Below, piece after piece: positions 1 to 12,830 of a stretch of 64,000 nucleotides of DNA. Below the pieces are notes generated by a model that did no database searches, was not told where the DNA came from, and saw only the letters and a program-made list of their open reading frames with translations. Origin of the DNA: Brugia malayi (lineage: Eukaryota; Nematoda; Chromadorea; Rhabditida; Onchocercidae); assembly GCF_000002995.4 (NCBI RefSeq), contig NW_025062479.1:24420221-24484220 (forward strand), written 5' to 3'. The position numbers and the translations under genes are program-made. Within the stretch, counting starts at the first letter, position 1. Every line of letters begins with the position of its first letter.

Positions 1-1550
1 TAAATTAAAATTAAAATTTATTTATTTTTTTTTTTTTGCAATTTAAATAAATGAAAATTTATAAAAAAATTTTTTGTTAAGAAAGTAAAAAGACATTTAT
101 AGCAAAAATTTTAGACATCAATTCGTTTTCTCTTTTTTTTTTTTCACTTTTTAAATCAAATCAAATCCAACTATTTTTTTTCAATAGTTTCCTGAATTCA
201 TCATCTAAAGCTTTCTTAAAAATACTTCGTCTTTTTTTTTTTTTTTTTTTTAGTTGAAAATTTCAAGTTGATTATGCAATTTGACAAAAAAAAATAAATA
301 AATAAATAAAAAATGAAATGAAATAAATTTTGATAAAAGTAAAAGTAAATGCTAATAAAATAGTAATTATTAAATTTTGCAAAAAAAATTTTTTTTTTTT
401 AAATTCTTTGTTTTTTTTAATTTAAATTTTTTAAATTCTTTGTTTTTTTTTAATTTGAATTTTTTAAATTCATAGCTAAATTCTTTGTAGGAAAGAAATT
501 TAATTATTACTAATTTATCAAATAAAAAAAAAAAAAAGTTTTAATAAAAAAATGAAATTGGAAATAATACAATGAAAATTAAATTATTTTTGTAAAAATA
601 AATAAATATTTATTTAAAAAAAAAAAAGCACTTAATTAAAAATAACCATTTTACCTGTTTAAGCACAAATAAAAAGAAAAAGGAATTGAAAAACTTAATT
701 TGCATATAATTAATTTCAATTTGAATACATAATTAATTATAGTTTATGGAATTGCATTAAATGATAATTTATGAAAATTAATTTATTTGCTAAAAAAAAA
801 AAAGAAATTATAATGAGTATTTGCTAGTTATTTGTTAATTATTATTGCAATTTAATAATTGAAATTAGTAATGATAAGGAAAAAAAAAGAAACTATAAGT
901 TAATTTATTGATAAATAATAATCGATATCACCTGATTTGGTGATAAGCAATCAGTAAACAAATTGATGATAAAAGCTAAAATTTGTAAACATTGCTTGCT
1001 TCTTTTAAAATGTTGTAAAAAAATTGTTTTAAAAATTGAACTGATAATAAAATATCAAAAGTTGCATTTCTAATCACTAAAATAAATTAACTTAAATATA
1101 TTTGATTAGAAAAATGAGACTAAATTTAAAAAAAAAAAAAGCCATAATTTTATCAGTGTGAAATTATTTGTTTTAAAAATTAAATATTCTCGAAGTGATA
1201 AAATTGCTGTCATTTTTTTTTTTTTTGAAATTATAATTGTTACTAAAATTATTGCAAACTATTAATGCTATCATTTTTTTTTGTCTTTTTTTATTTTATA
1301 TTTTTCATTTTTAATTTTATAAAAACTATTTGGAATAATTTGTATGATAACAAACTTCTAATCATATCATTGTATTTGTTTATTTATTTTTTATACTTTG
1401 TTTTTGGTTTTTTTTTTTTTTAGGTAAAACTTTTGAGTAAGTAAAAATTCATTCAAATCAATGTACTATTGAAGGAAAAAAATGATTGTAAAAAAAAAAA
1501 AAAGTAATAATAGAGATTTAAGGCTAACATTAATATAAACTTATTGCATG
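1..1550. other. AT-rich sequence without a visible gene
   Basis: Dense A and T homopolymers and short TAAAT-type simple sequence. No reading frame with coding character and no exon flanked by convincing splice sites was seen on either strand. Confidence 0.7.
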
Positions 1551-1554
1551 AATA

Positions 1555-1965
1555 GCATAAGCATGCATGCAACTCATACGAGAGTATAAGTATGCATGCA
1601 ACTCATACGAGAGCGTAAGTATGCATGCAACTCATACGAGAGTATAAGTATGCATGCAACTCATACGAGAGTATAAGTATGCATGCAACTCATACGAGAG
1701 TATAAGCATGCATGCAACTCATACGAGAGCGTAAGTATGCATGCAACTCATACGAGAGCGTAAGTATGCATGCAACTCATACGAGAGCGTAAGTATGCAT
1801 GCAACTCATACGAGAGTATAAGTATGCATGCAACTCATACGAGAGTATAAGCATGCATGCGACTCATAGGAGAGTATAAGTATGCATGCTACTCATACGA
1901 GAGTATAAGTATGCATGCAACTCATAGGAGAGCGTAAGTATGCATGCAACTCATACGAGAGCATG
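1555..1965. repeat. 29-bp minisatellite with GCATGC core
   Basis: About 14 head-to-tail copies of a 29-bp unit containing TATGCATGCAACTCATACGA, followed by GAGTATAA or GAGCGTAA. Copies differ mainly at that GTATAA/GCGTAA position and at an occasional ACGAGAG to AGGAGAG change. The unit contains the palindrome GCATGC and an alternating purine-pyrimidine run. Confidence 0.95.
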
Positions 1966-2350
1966 CATGCCATACTAGTATAAGTGTGCATGCCATATTA
2001 GCATAAGCATGCATTTCATACTAGTATAAGAGTGCATTTCGTACTTGCATAAGCATGCATGCCATACTGGGTATAAGGGTGCATGCCAGAATAGCATAAG
2101 CGTGCATGCCACAGTAGTACAAGCATGCATTTGATACTAGTACAAGGATGCATTTCATACTTGCCTAAGCATGTATTTCTGCATTTCATACTAGTATAAG
2201 CATGCATTTCACACTTGCACAAGCATGCATTTGATACTAACCAGTATAAGGATGCATTTCGTGCTTGCATAAACATGCATGTTTTACTAGTATAAATATG
2301 GATGTCATACTAGCATAAGCATGCATCTTGCACTTGCATAAGCATGCATT
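1966..2350. repeat. Degenerate 23-bp minisatellite, abutting the 29-bp array
   Basis: About 16 diverged copies of a unit of roughly 23 bp of the form GCATTTCATACTAGTATAAG plus CAT. Variants read GCATGCC, CTTGCATAAG and GGATGC. It follows the 29-bp array directly and shares its CATAC, GTATAAG and GCATGC words, so the two probably have a common origin. Open frames across it are by-products of the periodicity. Confidence 0.85.
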
Positions 2351-2385
2351 ATCAAATATAATACCAAAATGAGAAATAATATGAA

Positions 2386-2410
<25 letters not shown>
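2386..2410. repeat. (GA)n microsatellite
   Basis: An uninterrupted GA dinucleotide run of about 12 units, followed by an interrupted GGGAGAAG tail. Confidence 0.95.
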
Positions 2411-2412
<2 letters not shown>

Positions 2413-2416
<4 letters not shown>

Positions 2417-2784
2417 AGACATAGAGAAAAAGACATTTGATATTATTATAAACAAAAAGTTAAACAATAATTAAAATGAATAAACAAACAGAAGGAGAAG
2501 AGTTGATGAAAAATAGAAAAAATAATGAAAAGCTGATCAAACTGAAATGTGCGCTAAATATATATAATTTATGTCAACAAAATGAGAGTTTTTAAAAAGG
2601 GAAAAAAGAGAGAAAGGAATTAAATTTAAGCATTAATGAGTGATAGAAATGTATTTTTTAAAAATATTCAAATTTTAAAATTTAGAAAAATTAAAAGTTT
2701 GTAAAGTTTCTTTTTTCTAAAAAAAAAAAAACAAAAAACAAAAGTATTATTATAAGTAAAAAATAATTAAAGCTATAAAAAAAG

Positions 2785-2816
<32 letters not shown>

Positions 2817-3523
2817 AGGAAATAAAATGAGTGAAAAGAATGTGAATAAATTTAAATGAATTGATAAATAATTAAATAATTCAATAAATAAGTATATTTG
2901 AATAAATTTATTTCAATTATTTTTCACACAATGTTTTTTTTTTTTTGCACTAAGAAAAAATTAGTTCAATATTCGATTATTGGGCAAATGATAATTAGTA
3001 AATATTCGATATTCTAATATTTAAATTATTAATCTTTCAACTGAAAAAGACAAAAGTAAGTCATTTCCATTCTTTTCAATATGCATTCCCATTTAATTTT
3101 AATGTTTGCTTAAAAGAAAGAAGTAAAAAATTTTTTAAATATGAAAAAAAATTAAAATTTTTAAATATGAAAATTAAGAAAAAAAAAAAGAGAAAAAATT
3201 TTCTTTTTTCTTTTAATATCTAAACAATACGAATATTATTTTCATTTATTTATTTATTTTTTTTTTTTTTTTTTTTTCAACTGAAAAAAAAAACGAACTT
3301 TGTTTAAAAAAAAAATAAAAAAAATGAAAAAAAACTTTAAAAATGTTTGAAAAAAATTTTTCTATAAATATTGCACAATTTTTTTTTTTTTTTTTTTATA
3401 AAAATCTAATTTTATGAGAATATAATGCAATTTACAATAATAAATACATTATTATGGAATAAATTGAAAAAATTTTTTAAGAAATAAATTTTGAAAAAAA
3501 AAAAAAAAGAAAAAGAAATTTAC

Positions 3524-3555
<32 letters not shown>

Positions 3556-6500
3556 AAAAAAGTATAAAATAAGCTAAATTTGATAAATTTAGCTTAGCTT
3601 CAAAATATTACATCATTTCAAGTGCTATGTAAATATGCAATTCTAATATGAGGCACTGATGGCCAAAGTAAATATAAAAATTCTGGCCCTATTATATCTA
3701 GGCCATTTTTATGAGGCTCTTATCTATTATGTTAACCGTTTTCGTTTCTTTTTTTTTTCCTTTTTTTCTTTTTCTCTTTCTTATTTTCATTTTTATTTTT
3801 TTTTTTTTTTGAATTATTTAATATAATTTTATTTTCTCATTTAATTATCAATGGTACCACATAACTAAATCATTGCTAATCAATTAATTCGTCGAGAAAA
3901 TTCTCGTTTTTTTCTTTCTCAGTCTCGATGCCAAAAAGCATTTCTTTGAAGAAGTAAAGCTATTAATTGCTTGACATGCAAAAAATTTTAAATTAAAATT
4001 TTTAAATTGAATAAATTAAATTTTAACTTCAATTATTGACTAATCACATATACAGTACTTATTTACTTTTATAAATGACAAAAAAAAAAAACATAGAAAG
4101 AAATGGAAAAAAATTTGGAAGTAAAACTTACAATTTTTTTTTTTTTTTTTATGAAATCAAAATTATTAAATCAATTTTAAATTTTCTAAAAGTGAAAATT
4201 CAAAATTAGTTCATTCTTAAATTTTAGTTTCTTAAAAAAAAAAAAAATTATTGCTAATATATTTTTTAATTTATTGAAATTTTACAGTTTATTTTGTAAA
4301 TATTTCTTCTATTGATGCCTAAATTATAACAATGAAATGTAAATGAGAAATGAAAAAATGAAAAATGTAAAATAAATTAAATGTGAATGAAAAAGAAAGT
4401 AAAAAGATAAAATTAAATTTGAAAAAATTTGATAAATTAAGAAAAAAAATATTAATGTATATCAAATTTTTGAGCAAAGATATCAATGCTAATCAAATAT
4501 TGCTAATTTTTAATATTAAATATTCGTTTTTCTTCACTTTTTTGATTGAAAAAAAAAAAAAATAAATCAGAAATTGAGATCAAATTTTGATTAAATTTTA
4601 AAAAGATCAAATTTTTAATTTTATTAAAAATTAATTGTAAAATTAGTCCAAACTTTATTAGTCAATTAATTACTTTAAAAAAAAAAAAAAAGTCAATTTT
4701 GATAGAAAATTGATTAATTATATTTGTGCAAAATTGATTTATAAATAAATGAGTTAATATTTTTATTTAAAATAATTCAACATGAACAAAATCATTTTTG
4801 CTTATTTAAATGTGAAAACTAAAAAAAAGTAAAATTTAATTCGAACCAAATGTTTTTTCTTCTTCCACTTTAAAGTTTAATAAATTACTTTGAAAAAAAG
4901 AGTTAATTTTGATGAAAAATTGATTAAATTATATTTGTGCAAAATTTGTTTATAAATAAATGAATGAAAATTTTATTTAAAATAATTTAAAAAAAATTTT
5001 GTAATATTTTAAAAAAAAAAAATTTTTTTTCTTGAAAAATTTACTTATTCATTTGATATAATTCTAAACAATTTTTTTTTTTTTTTATTTCTTCATTAAT
5101 AGTTCTTGAAAATATGGTATTAGCCATTTGAATATAAGTATATGCTTAAAATTTGTCCAATAAAAAACTTTTTTTTTTTTTTTTTAGGAGAAAAGAATTA
5201 AATTTTATATTCGCAATTTTGAATATAATTTAAAAAAAAAAAAATTCATACCAAATTTAATTTACACAAAATTCTCAGAGATAAAAAAATAAGAGTGACA
5301 TCAAAATAAATTTATGCAAATTTTCTAAAATTAGTTTGAAAAAAAGTAAAAAAAATAATAAATAAAAAAAATAAAAATAAAATTCAAAAGTTTGTGGTAA
5401 ATTAAAGATTCTAAAAAAAAAAAAAAAATTGATAAATTTGAGTTAAAAAAAATTTTTAAAAAAAAAGGATAAATTATTGAATTTAATTTGTTTACTAAAA
5501 TTTATGTTTACCAAAATTTGTTATCATAAAAATTAGAGAAGAGGGAAAAAAATAAAAAACTTTTTTTTTTTTTTTTTTTCATCTTTCTTTCATTTATAAA
5601 ATTATATTCCATATCATATGGCTAAATTAAAATATCACATTGATAAATACTGATAAGCAACTGATAAACAATCAATATATTAATGCCATTAATTTGATAA
5701 CAATTTAAAAAGGATACAAATGCATAAGACAACTCATTTTGTTACTAAAAATTATTGATTTGTTTACTAATCTTTTCCCTAATGAAACTATCAAATTTTT
5801 TAAATTTTAAAATTTTAAAATTGAAATAAGAAGTTAAAAAGAAAAATGATTAATTGAACTTTTGAATGAAACAATGATGTAAAACTAAAAAAAAAAAAAT
5901 AAAAGGAAAAAAAAAGAAATGAATCTTACTTATAAATGTAAAATAGATATCGATGAAGATAAAGTGGACTTCAACATTTAAATAAATAATTATTTATCAT
6001 TTCAGATTAAAATTTACTTTCAAGATGGAAAAAGCAAAAAAAGCAAAAAAAGAAAGTGGAATGAAAAGATTTATTAATTTTCTACTTTCTTTGTTTCATT
6101 TTATTGAAATTAAAAAATAAATTGTTTCTCAACAATTTATTTTATTCACTGAAAATAAAAAGAAAATGGAAATGAATTTTTGCTTCAAGAATGTTTTCAA
6201 ATTTAAATTTTAAATAATATTGGCAAGAAAAAATAATTTTAATTGTTATTCTTATTGTTGATTCAATTTTGAATGAATAAATAAAAGTAAACGAAATACA
6301 AAAAATATTAAAAAGGATCATTTTTTTTTTGAAAAAATTGAATTTTTGAATGAAACAATGATATTTAAATGAAAAATAGAAATTTTAATTTTTTCGATAA
6401 GAATTAAATTACAAATTTTTAATTAATTCAAATGCAATAATAATTGTAAACAACAATCAATAAATGTAAACGATGACTGAAGAAAAGAAAAATAATTTAG

Positions 6501-6689
6501 TTAAATTTTTTTAACTTTTAAATTTGTTTATAAATAACTAAAAAAAAATATCAGTGATGAGTGTATTATAAAGTTTAAAGTACATTAAATTTGATATCCA
6601 TACAAAATGTTAAATGATATCCATTAGAAAACAAAAACAAAAAAAAAAAAAGAAATTTTGTTATTGAAAAAGAAAAATTGAAATATTTT
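2413..6689. other. AT-rich intergenic sequence; no gene seen
   Basis: Long A and T homopolymers and AT-rich unique sequence. A second GA-rich microsatellite lies at about 3,525-3,554. Short open frames here, such as 4,383-4,565, are Lys/Phe/Leu/Ile strings expected from A/T-rich DNA and show no domain or signal. Confidence 0.6.
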
Positions 6690-7055
6690 TCATTTGAATT
6701 TAACAAATTTTTAGCTATCATTTATTGTGTTTGTTTGTTTGTTTGTTTGTTTATTTGTTTTATTCAGCAACAAAAACTTTTTTCATTTCAATTTAGCGAA
6801 TTTTTACTATCAATTGTTGTGTTTGCTTGTTTGTTTATTTGTTTTATTTTGCGACAAAAACTTTTTTCATTTCAATTTAAGATATTTTCAGCTATCAAAC
6901 GTTGCGATTGTTTGTTTGTTTATTTATTTGTTTTGTTTATTTGTTTTATTCTGCAATAAAAGCTTTTCCATTTTAATTTAACAAATTTTTAGCAATCAAA
7001 TGTTGCAATTGTTTGTTTGTTTATTTATTTATTTGTTTTATTCTGTGATAAAAGT
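6690..7055. repeat. Tandem repeat of about 83-101 bp, four copies
   Basis: Four imperfect copies starting near 6,690, 6,783, 6,866 and 6,967. Each reads TTCATTTCAATTTA, then a GCTATCAAA-like word, a run of TTTG and a TTTATTTGTTTTATTCTGC tail. Copy length varies because the internal (TTTG)n expands and contracts. The Cys/Leu/Phe-rich open frames crossing it reflect the TTTG run and are not considered coding. Confidence 0.85.
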
Positions 7056-8085
7056 TGTAACTAAACTAACAACAATATAAATATTTCAAAATAGTTTATC
7101 AAAAGAAACAAAAAAATTTTGTCTAAAAGAGTTTTTTACTAAAGTAAACAAACAATTGTCGGTTTTGTTTATTGGTTTTGTTGGATGAAAATTCATTTTG
7201 CATAAACATTTTTTTTTTTTTTTTGTTTTTTTTTGCTTAAATCTATAAATTTAAATAACAAATAAAACATTTTTAGAATGCTATAATCGATGAATTTCAT
7301 AAAAATGCAAAATGATTGTTTTCTCAAAAATAAAAAAAAAAAAAGAAATAAATTTTAATCATTTGATTGAATAAAATTTCTCAAAAAATTGAAAAAATAA
7401 ATTCTTGCAAAAATTTATATAGAAAAGTTTAGTTGATTTAAATAAATTTTTAGCTTTTTATAATTTATGTTCAAAAAAAAAAAAAAAAATAATAAAAAAT
7501 ACTAAAATTCAAATTATCAAAAAATTATTGCATAAAATTACTCAGAAGATTGGAAAAAAAAAATTGTTGTATATTTATTATATTTTTAAAAATTAATGGT
7601 ATAAAAGTTTATTGAAAAATTGATTGAAATAAATTTTTAGCTTTTTAAAATTTATATTTGAAAAAGAAAGAATAAAAATGAAATTATTTATATTAAAAAT
7701 AAAACTAATAAATTATTCCATCGTCTCTTCAATAAAAAAAAAAATAAATAATCAAACTTTGCTATCAATTTAAATAAATAAATAAATAAGTAAACAAATA
7801 GAACGAAAAAGAAAACAATAAGATATGCAACAAAATTCAAGAAAATAGTCAATAAAGCTCTATAAGTTCATTAATTTTAATGTCAAATTTTGACAAAAAA
7901 AAAAATTTTTTTTGCTAAAAAAATATTGAAAGGATTATAATTTCACTTTTCGTTTCTTTTGAAAATATTTTTAGTTAAAAATTTAAATTTTTTCTTTTTC
8001 CTTTAATTTTTCACTTTAATTTTAACATTTAATGATAAAATATTTGGAAAAAGAAATAGATGAAAATGAATATTTAATATTGCAA
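7056..8085. other. AT-rich intergenic sequence; no gene seen
   Basis: Homopolymer-rich sequence with no supported exon or RNA gene. Confidence 0.6.
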
Positions 8086-8462
8086 ATTTATCAAATTTAA
8101 TTCATTTTATTTTTGTCAGATTAATAATTAGTAAAATAATTAACTTTAATTCATTTCAATAAATAGCAAAATTATTAAATTTAATTCATTTTATTTATTG
8201 TCATTTTAATAAATAGCGAAATTATTAATTTTAATTCATTTTAATTTTTGTCATTTCAATAATTAGTAAAACAATTAACTTTAATTCATTTTATTTTTTG
8301 TCATTTCAATAATTAGTAAAACAATTAACTTTAATTCTTTTTGTCATTTCAATAATTAGTAAAACAATTAACTTTAATTCACTTTAATTTTTGTCATTTT
8401 AATAAATAGCAAAATTATTAAATTTAATTCATTTTAATTTTTGTCATTTTAATAGTTAGTAA
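8086..8462. repeat. AT-rich tandem repeat, about eight copies
   Basis: Repeated unit of roughly 45-65 bp built from TTTAATTCATTTTA, TTTTTGTCATTTCAATAA and TTAGTAAAACAATTAACT. Copies vary in length by small deletions. Confidence 0.8.
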
Positions 8463-8949
8463 AATGAATTTTTTACAAATTTTAGCATTAAATAAAACTT
8501 AAATTTCTGTATTTGAAAAATAAAATGCGCTATAAATAGAAAAATGAAAAGAAAAACATTCAAAAATAGTTTAAAAAATTAACAAAGTACTAAATAATAA
8601 GTAACCTTTTGATGTCACCAAATAAATGAAATTTGTCATAGCTATCAGAAAATAAAATAAAATTACCTTTTTTGTTGTCGTGAAAATATATGGAAAAGGC
8701 GTACAAATACAGGTAAATTCAGGTCAATTACAGGACAATTATTATTCCATTACTTTTTCTTTTTTTTTTTTTATTACATAAAATTATCTTTAATTTTTTT
8801 ATAATTTTAAAATTAAATTTAAAAAAAAAAAATGAGTGATTGTTAAAATTGAAAAAATATAATAATAATAAAATTTACATTTTAGCTATTTGATTTTTTA
8901 ATTTATTGAAAAAAAAAATTATATTTTTTAAGAAATTTAAAAAAAAAAA
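8463..8949. other. AT-rich spacer between two tandem arrays
   Basis: No exon or RNA gene was recognised between the tandem arrays on either side. Confidence 0.6.
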
Positions 8950-9480
8950 GAACAATGATAAATATAATAAATAAATAATAAAATAGTTAAGAAAAAATAA
9001 CTAAAATAGAAATAATAATTTATTTAAATTAGCAAAATAATTAAATCAATGATGAATTAACTAAAATTTTGTTAATTAGAATAAATAAATAATAAAATAG
9101 ATAAAATAATAAATGAAATAGATAAAAAATAATAACTAAAATAGAAATAATAATTTATTTAAATTAGCAAAATAATTAAATCAATGATAAATTAACTAAA
9201 ATTTTGTTAATTAGAATAAATAAATAATAAAATAGATAAAATAATAAATAAAATAGATAGGAAAAAATAACTAAAATAGAAATAATAATTTATTTAAATT
9301 AGCAAAATAATTAAATCAATGATGAATTAACTAAAATTTTGTTAATTAGAATAAATAAATAGTAAAATAGATAAAATAATAAATAAAATAGATAAGAAAA
9401 AATAACTAAAATAGAAATAATAATTTATTTAAATTAGCAAATTGATTAAATGAATGATTAATTAACGAAAATTTTGTTAA
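8950..9480. repeat. Tandem repeat of about 135 bp, four copies
   Basis: Four copies of a block containing CTAAAATAGAAATAATAATT, then TTAGCAAAATAATTAAATCA and ATAAATAAATAATAAAATAG. The CTAAAATAG anchor recurs near 9,001, 9,135, 9,271 and 9,406. Copies differ by a few substitutions. Confidence 0.85.
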
Positions 9481-12289
9481 CGAAAGGTGTTGTTGATGAA
9501 AAAAATTGATCGATTTGAAAATATTTGATGAAATATCAAAATTCAAAAATTTTATTTATCAGTTAAAAAATTACAAACAAATTATTGATTGGATATAAAT
9601 GTTTATTTAAATGAGTAATTTGATTAAATAAATGATAAATTATGATAAATTCATGCAAGTAATCAATCAAAATTTTAACAAAGAAATATTTGAATTTTGA
9701 TTTATAATTTTTTTTTCTGCAATTTTTATCACAAAAAATAAAAATAAAAACGCTTATCATTATTTTAATTTAATTTTAAATTTAATCTTTAGTTTACTTA
9801 TTTTTTTCCTTAATTAGATTACAAATACTAAGCAAATTATAGTTTCATTATTGACATAGCAAATAGCTAATGTTTCTGGTAATTTCTTGATACAATTAAA
9901 CTTATTTCATGCACATACAATTATTATTTAAAAATAATAATAAATTAAATTTAAAACAATTTTGATTTTATGAAATTTTAACGATCAGTCATTTTTTTTA
10001 ATCAATGAAATTTTTAAAGATAAATGTTTATTCATCTAAATTTTTCATTAACCTTAGAACTTAATATTTCATACGTGTACGTCACGTGTACGTATACGTG
10101 TATACGTATTCTAAGATAAATAAACGTATATATGATAGGTTAAAAAAAATTGCAAAATTTTGGTACTTTATTTATTCATTTTAACTTTTTATTAAAGTCA
10201 TTTGCATTAATCTTACTTTATTTTAATATTTTCTATTTCTTTTTTTTAAAAAAAAATTAAAAAATATATTTGAAAAGAAAAATTTTTTTAATTGAAAAAT
10301 ATATTTGTTAATAAAAGTGAACAATTTATAAATTTGTTATGTTTAATTGTAATATAAAATTAGCTGTAATAGCATAAATCAAATATTTCAAACAAAATTT
10401 ATTCAATTTGATTTCAAAAAAAAGAAAAAAAAATTTATACATTTTATTTTGAACTTTATTATGCATTATCAAATTGACTTTATTTAATTTTATTTTAATT
10501 ATTTAATTAATTATTATTTTATTTGTCTTTTCAATCAATTTTTCAGCACACAAAATTTCTTATTTTAATAAATATAATGAATAAAAACAAAACTTTAGAA
10601 AAAAAAATTTTATATTACTCCAAATTTTTTTTTTAAAAAATCTTTTTTTTACTTTTAATTTTTTTTTAAGGAATGTTTTTATTACTTTTATCACTATTTT
10701 TTTTTTTTTTGTTTGTAATATAAATACTTTTTAGTATATTATCAAATTATCTAATATAATATAAATATTTTATTCACATTGAGAAAGAAATGAAAAGTAA
10801 GTAAGTAAGTAAGTAAGTAATGAGCTGTAATAAATATCAAAAATATGTTTTAAATTGAATTGAATTGAATTCAATTATTAAATACATTAAATAATCAATT
10901 TGCATAATGTTATTATCAATATCATTAAATTATTTTCAAATAGATTGCAATTAAAATATTAATTAATTTTTACTTTTTTCCTCTCAACTAGAAGAATTGT
11001 TATGTTACCTAACTTATTAACACTTTTATCAGCTAACATTTTGCTATCTAAAAAAATAAAATTCAAATTTTTGTAAAACCCCAAAAAAAGGAGAACTTTT
11101 TTTTTTTTTAATCGATTATTTTGAAATGAATTTTTTAATTAATTATACTACTATTTATTCCTTGCATCAATGGATTTATAATTTTTATGATATTCGTTAT
11201 AATTTTAAATTAGTAATAATAATGATCAATAATAACAACAGTATCAAATAATGTGTAAATTATAAATAATAGTGATAATGATAATAATGATAACAGTTAA
11301 TAGTTTTTAATAACAAATGACAAAAATGATAATAAAAATAGCAATAATAGTAATAATAATAATAATAATGACATTAAATTAGTTATCATTCATACTATTT
11401 CACGTTTAAGTTTTTCCTTTTTTTTAAATTTTTTTTAAAAAAAAAAAAAAAAAAAATTATTTTAAAAAAAAGATAATCATAGTATAACAGATAAAAAAAA
11501 AAAAAAAAATTATCTATTATAATGATTATTTAATTTTTAACATAAATCGTAGTAATATTCTAAATCGATTAATTTATTAAAATTTAAATAATATTAATTA
11601 TCAAATTTTGAATGAATTGAAAACTTTTAAATGTTATTTAAAAAAAAAAAAATTTCTTTCCTCTACTATATATTTAATAATTTCACTTTTTTTTTTTAAA
11701 AAAAAATTTCTTCCTCAAAAAATCAATATTTTATTTCTCTTTTCTTTTTTTTTTTTTTTTTTTTTTTTACTATTTATACTATTTTAAAAACAAATTTAAA
11801 AATTGGACGGAAATTATCATTGCAGTTGAATAAACAACTGAATTGGAAAGAAAGATTAGATGAAAAAAAAAAAAATAGAAAATAAAATAAAATAAAAAGT
11901 AAGAAATAAGAATAAAAAAAAAAAAAAAAATGAAAATGAAGAAAAATAATTGGATGGAAATAAAAAAAAAAAAAATTTTTTTTAAGTTGAAAGAATATTT
12001 TGTGTAAATGAGATGAAAAATATTTTGTGAAGAAGAAGAAAAAAAAAAAAAAAATCTTTTTTCCTTTTTTAAAAATAAAAAAAAGAAAGAAAAAATAATT
12101 TTTGTTTTTTTCATTTTAATTTATTTTTTTTTTCTTTTTTTGTTTCACATAAATATTTTTTTTTTTTTTTAGCGTAAATATTATCGCTAATCTATTTGCT
12201 ATAGCATTTATTTTTTTTAAAGCAGATAAGAATGAAAATTATTTTTCATTATACTTACTAATCTTTTATATTGTCATCAATTTAAATGA
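9481..12289. other. AT-rich intergenic sequence; no gene seen
   Basis: Mostly A/T homopolymers with simple repeats: GTAA at about 10,797-10,820 and AATAATAAT at 11,350-11,370. Open frames such as 11,779-12,114 are Phe/Lys strings from poly-T/poly-A. The only distinctive element is the ACGT-rich segment near 10,070. Confidence 0.6.
10070..10109. other. ACGT-rich alternating purine-pyrimidine tract
   Basis: In an AT-rich desert, bases 10,070-10,082 and 10,083-10,109 are two runs (13 and 27 nt) of strictly alternating purine and pyrimidine. They are built from ACGTGTACGT, CACGTG and TATACGT words. The segment contains a perfect CACGTG E-box and several TACGTA palindromes. Such tracts can adopt Z-DNA; whether this one does, or binds a regulator, is unknown. 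Confidence 0.7.
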
Positions 12290-12830
12290 AAAAAAAAAAA
12301 ATGAAAAAAGAAAAAGAGAAAAGTTATTAATTTTATTATATTTAATAAATTTAAAATTATCTTTATATAATAAATATAAAATTATTTTTATATAATAAAT
12401 ATAAAATTATTTATAATTTATTAAATGAAAAAATGAAAAAGGAAAAGAGAGAAAAGCTATTATTATTATTATATTTAGTTAATTTAAAATTATTTATGCA
12501 TAATAAATATAAAATTATTATTGGATAATAAATATAAAATTATTTATAACATATAAAATTTATATTAAATGAAAAAAAAAAAAAAAACGAAAAAAGAAAG
12601 AGAGAAAAGTTATTATTTTTATTATATTTAGTTAATTTAAAATTATCCTTGTATAATAAATATAAAATTATTTTTCAATAATAAAAACAAAATTATTTAT
12701 AATATATTTAATGAAAAACAAAGAAAAAAGAGAGAAAAGTTATTATTATTATTATATTTAATAAATGTAAAATTATTTCTGTATAATAAATATAAAATGT
12801 TTAATAATATATTAATTAATTTTGCATCAG
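12290..12830. repeat. Tandem repeat of about 140 bp, about four copies
   Basis: Four imperfect copies of a block with AAAGAGAGAAAAGTTATTAT, followed by ATATTTAATAAATTTAAAAT and TATAATAAATATAAAATTAT. Differences are small insertions in A runs and single substitutions. Confidence 0.8.

Noticed and set aside
11779..12114. 111-codon Phe/Lys-rich minus frame
   Set aside because: Encoded by poly-A/poly-T tracts; composition explains the open frame.
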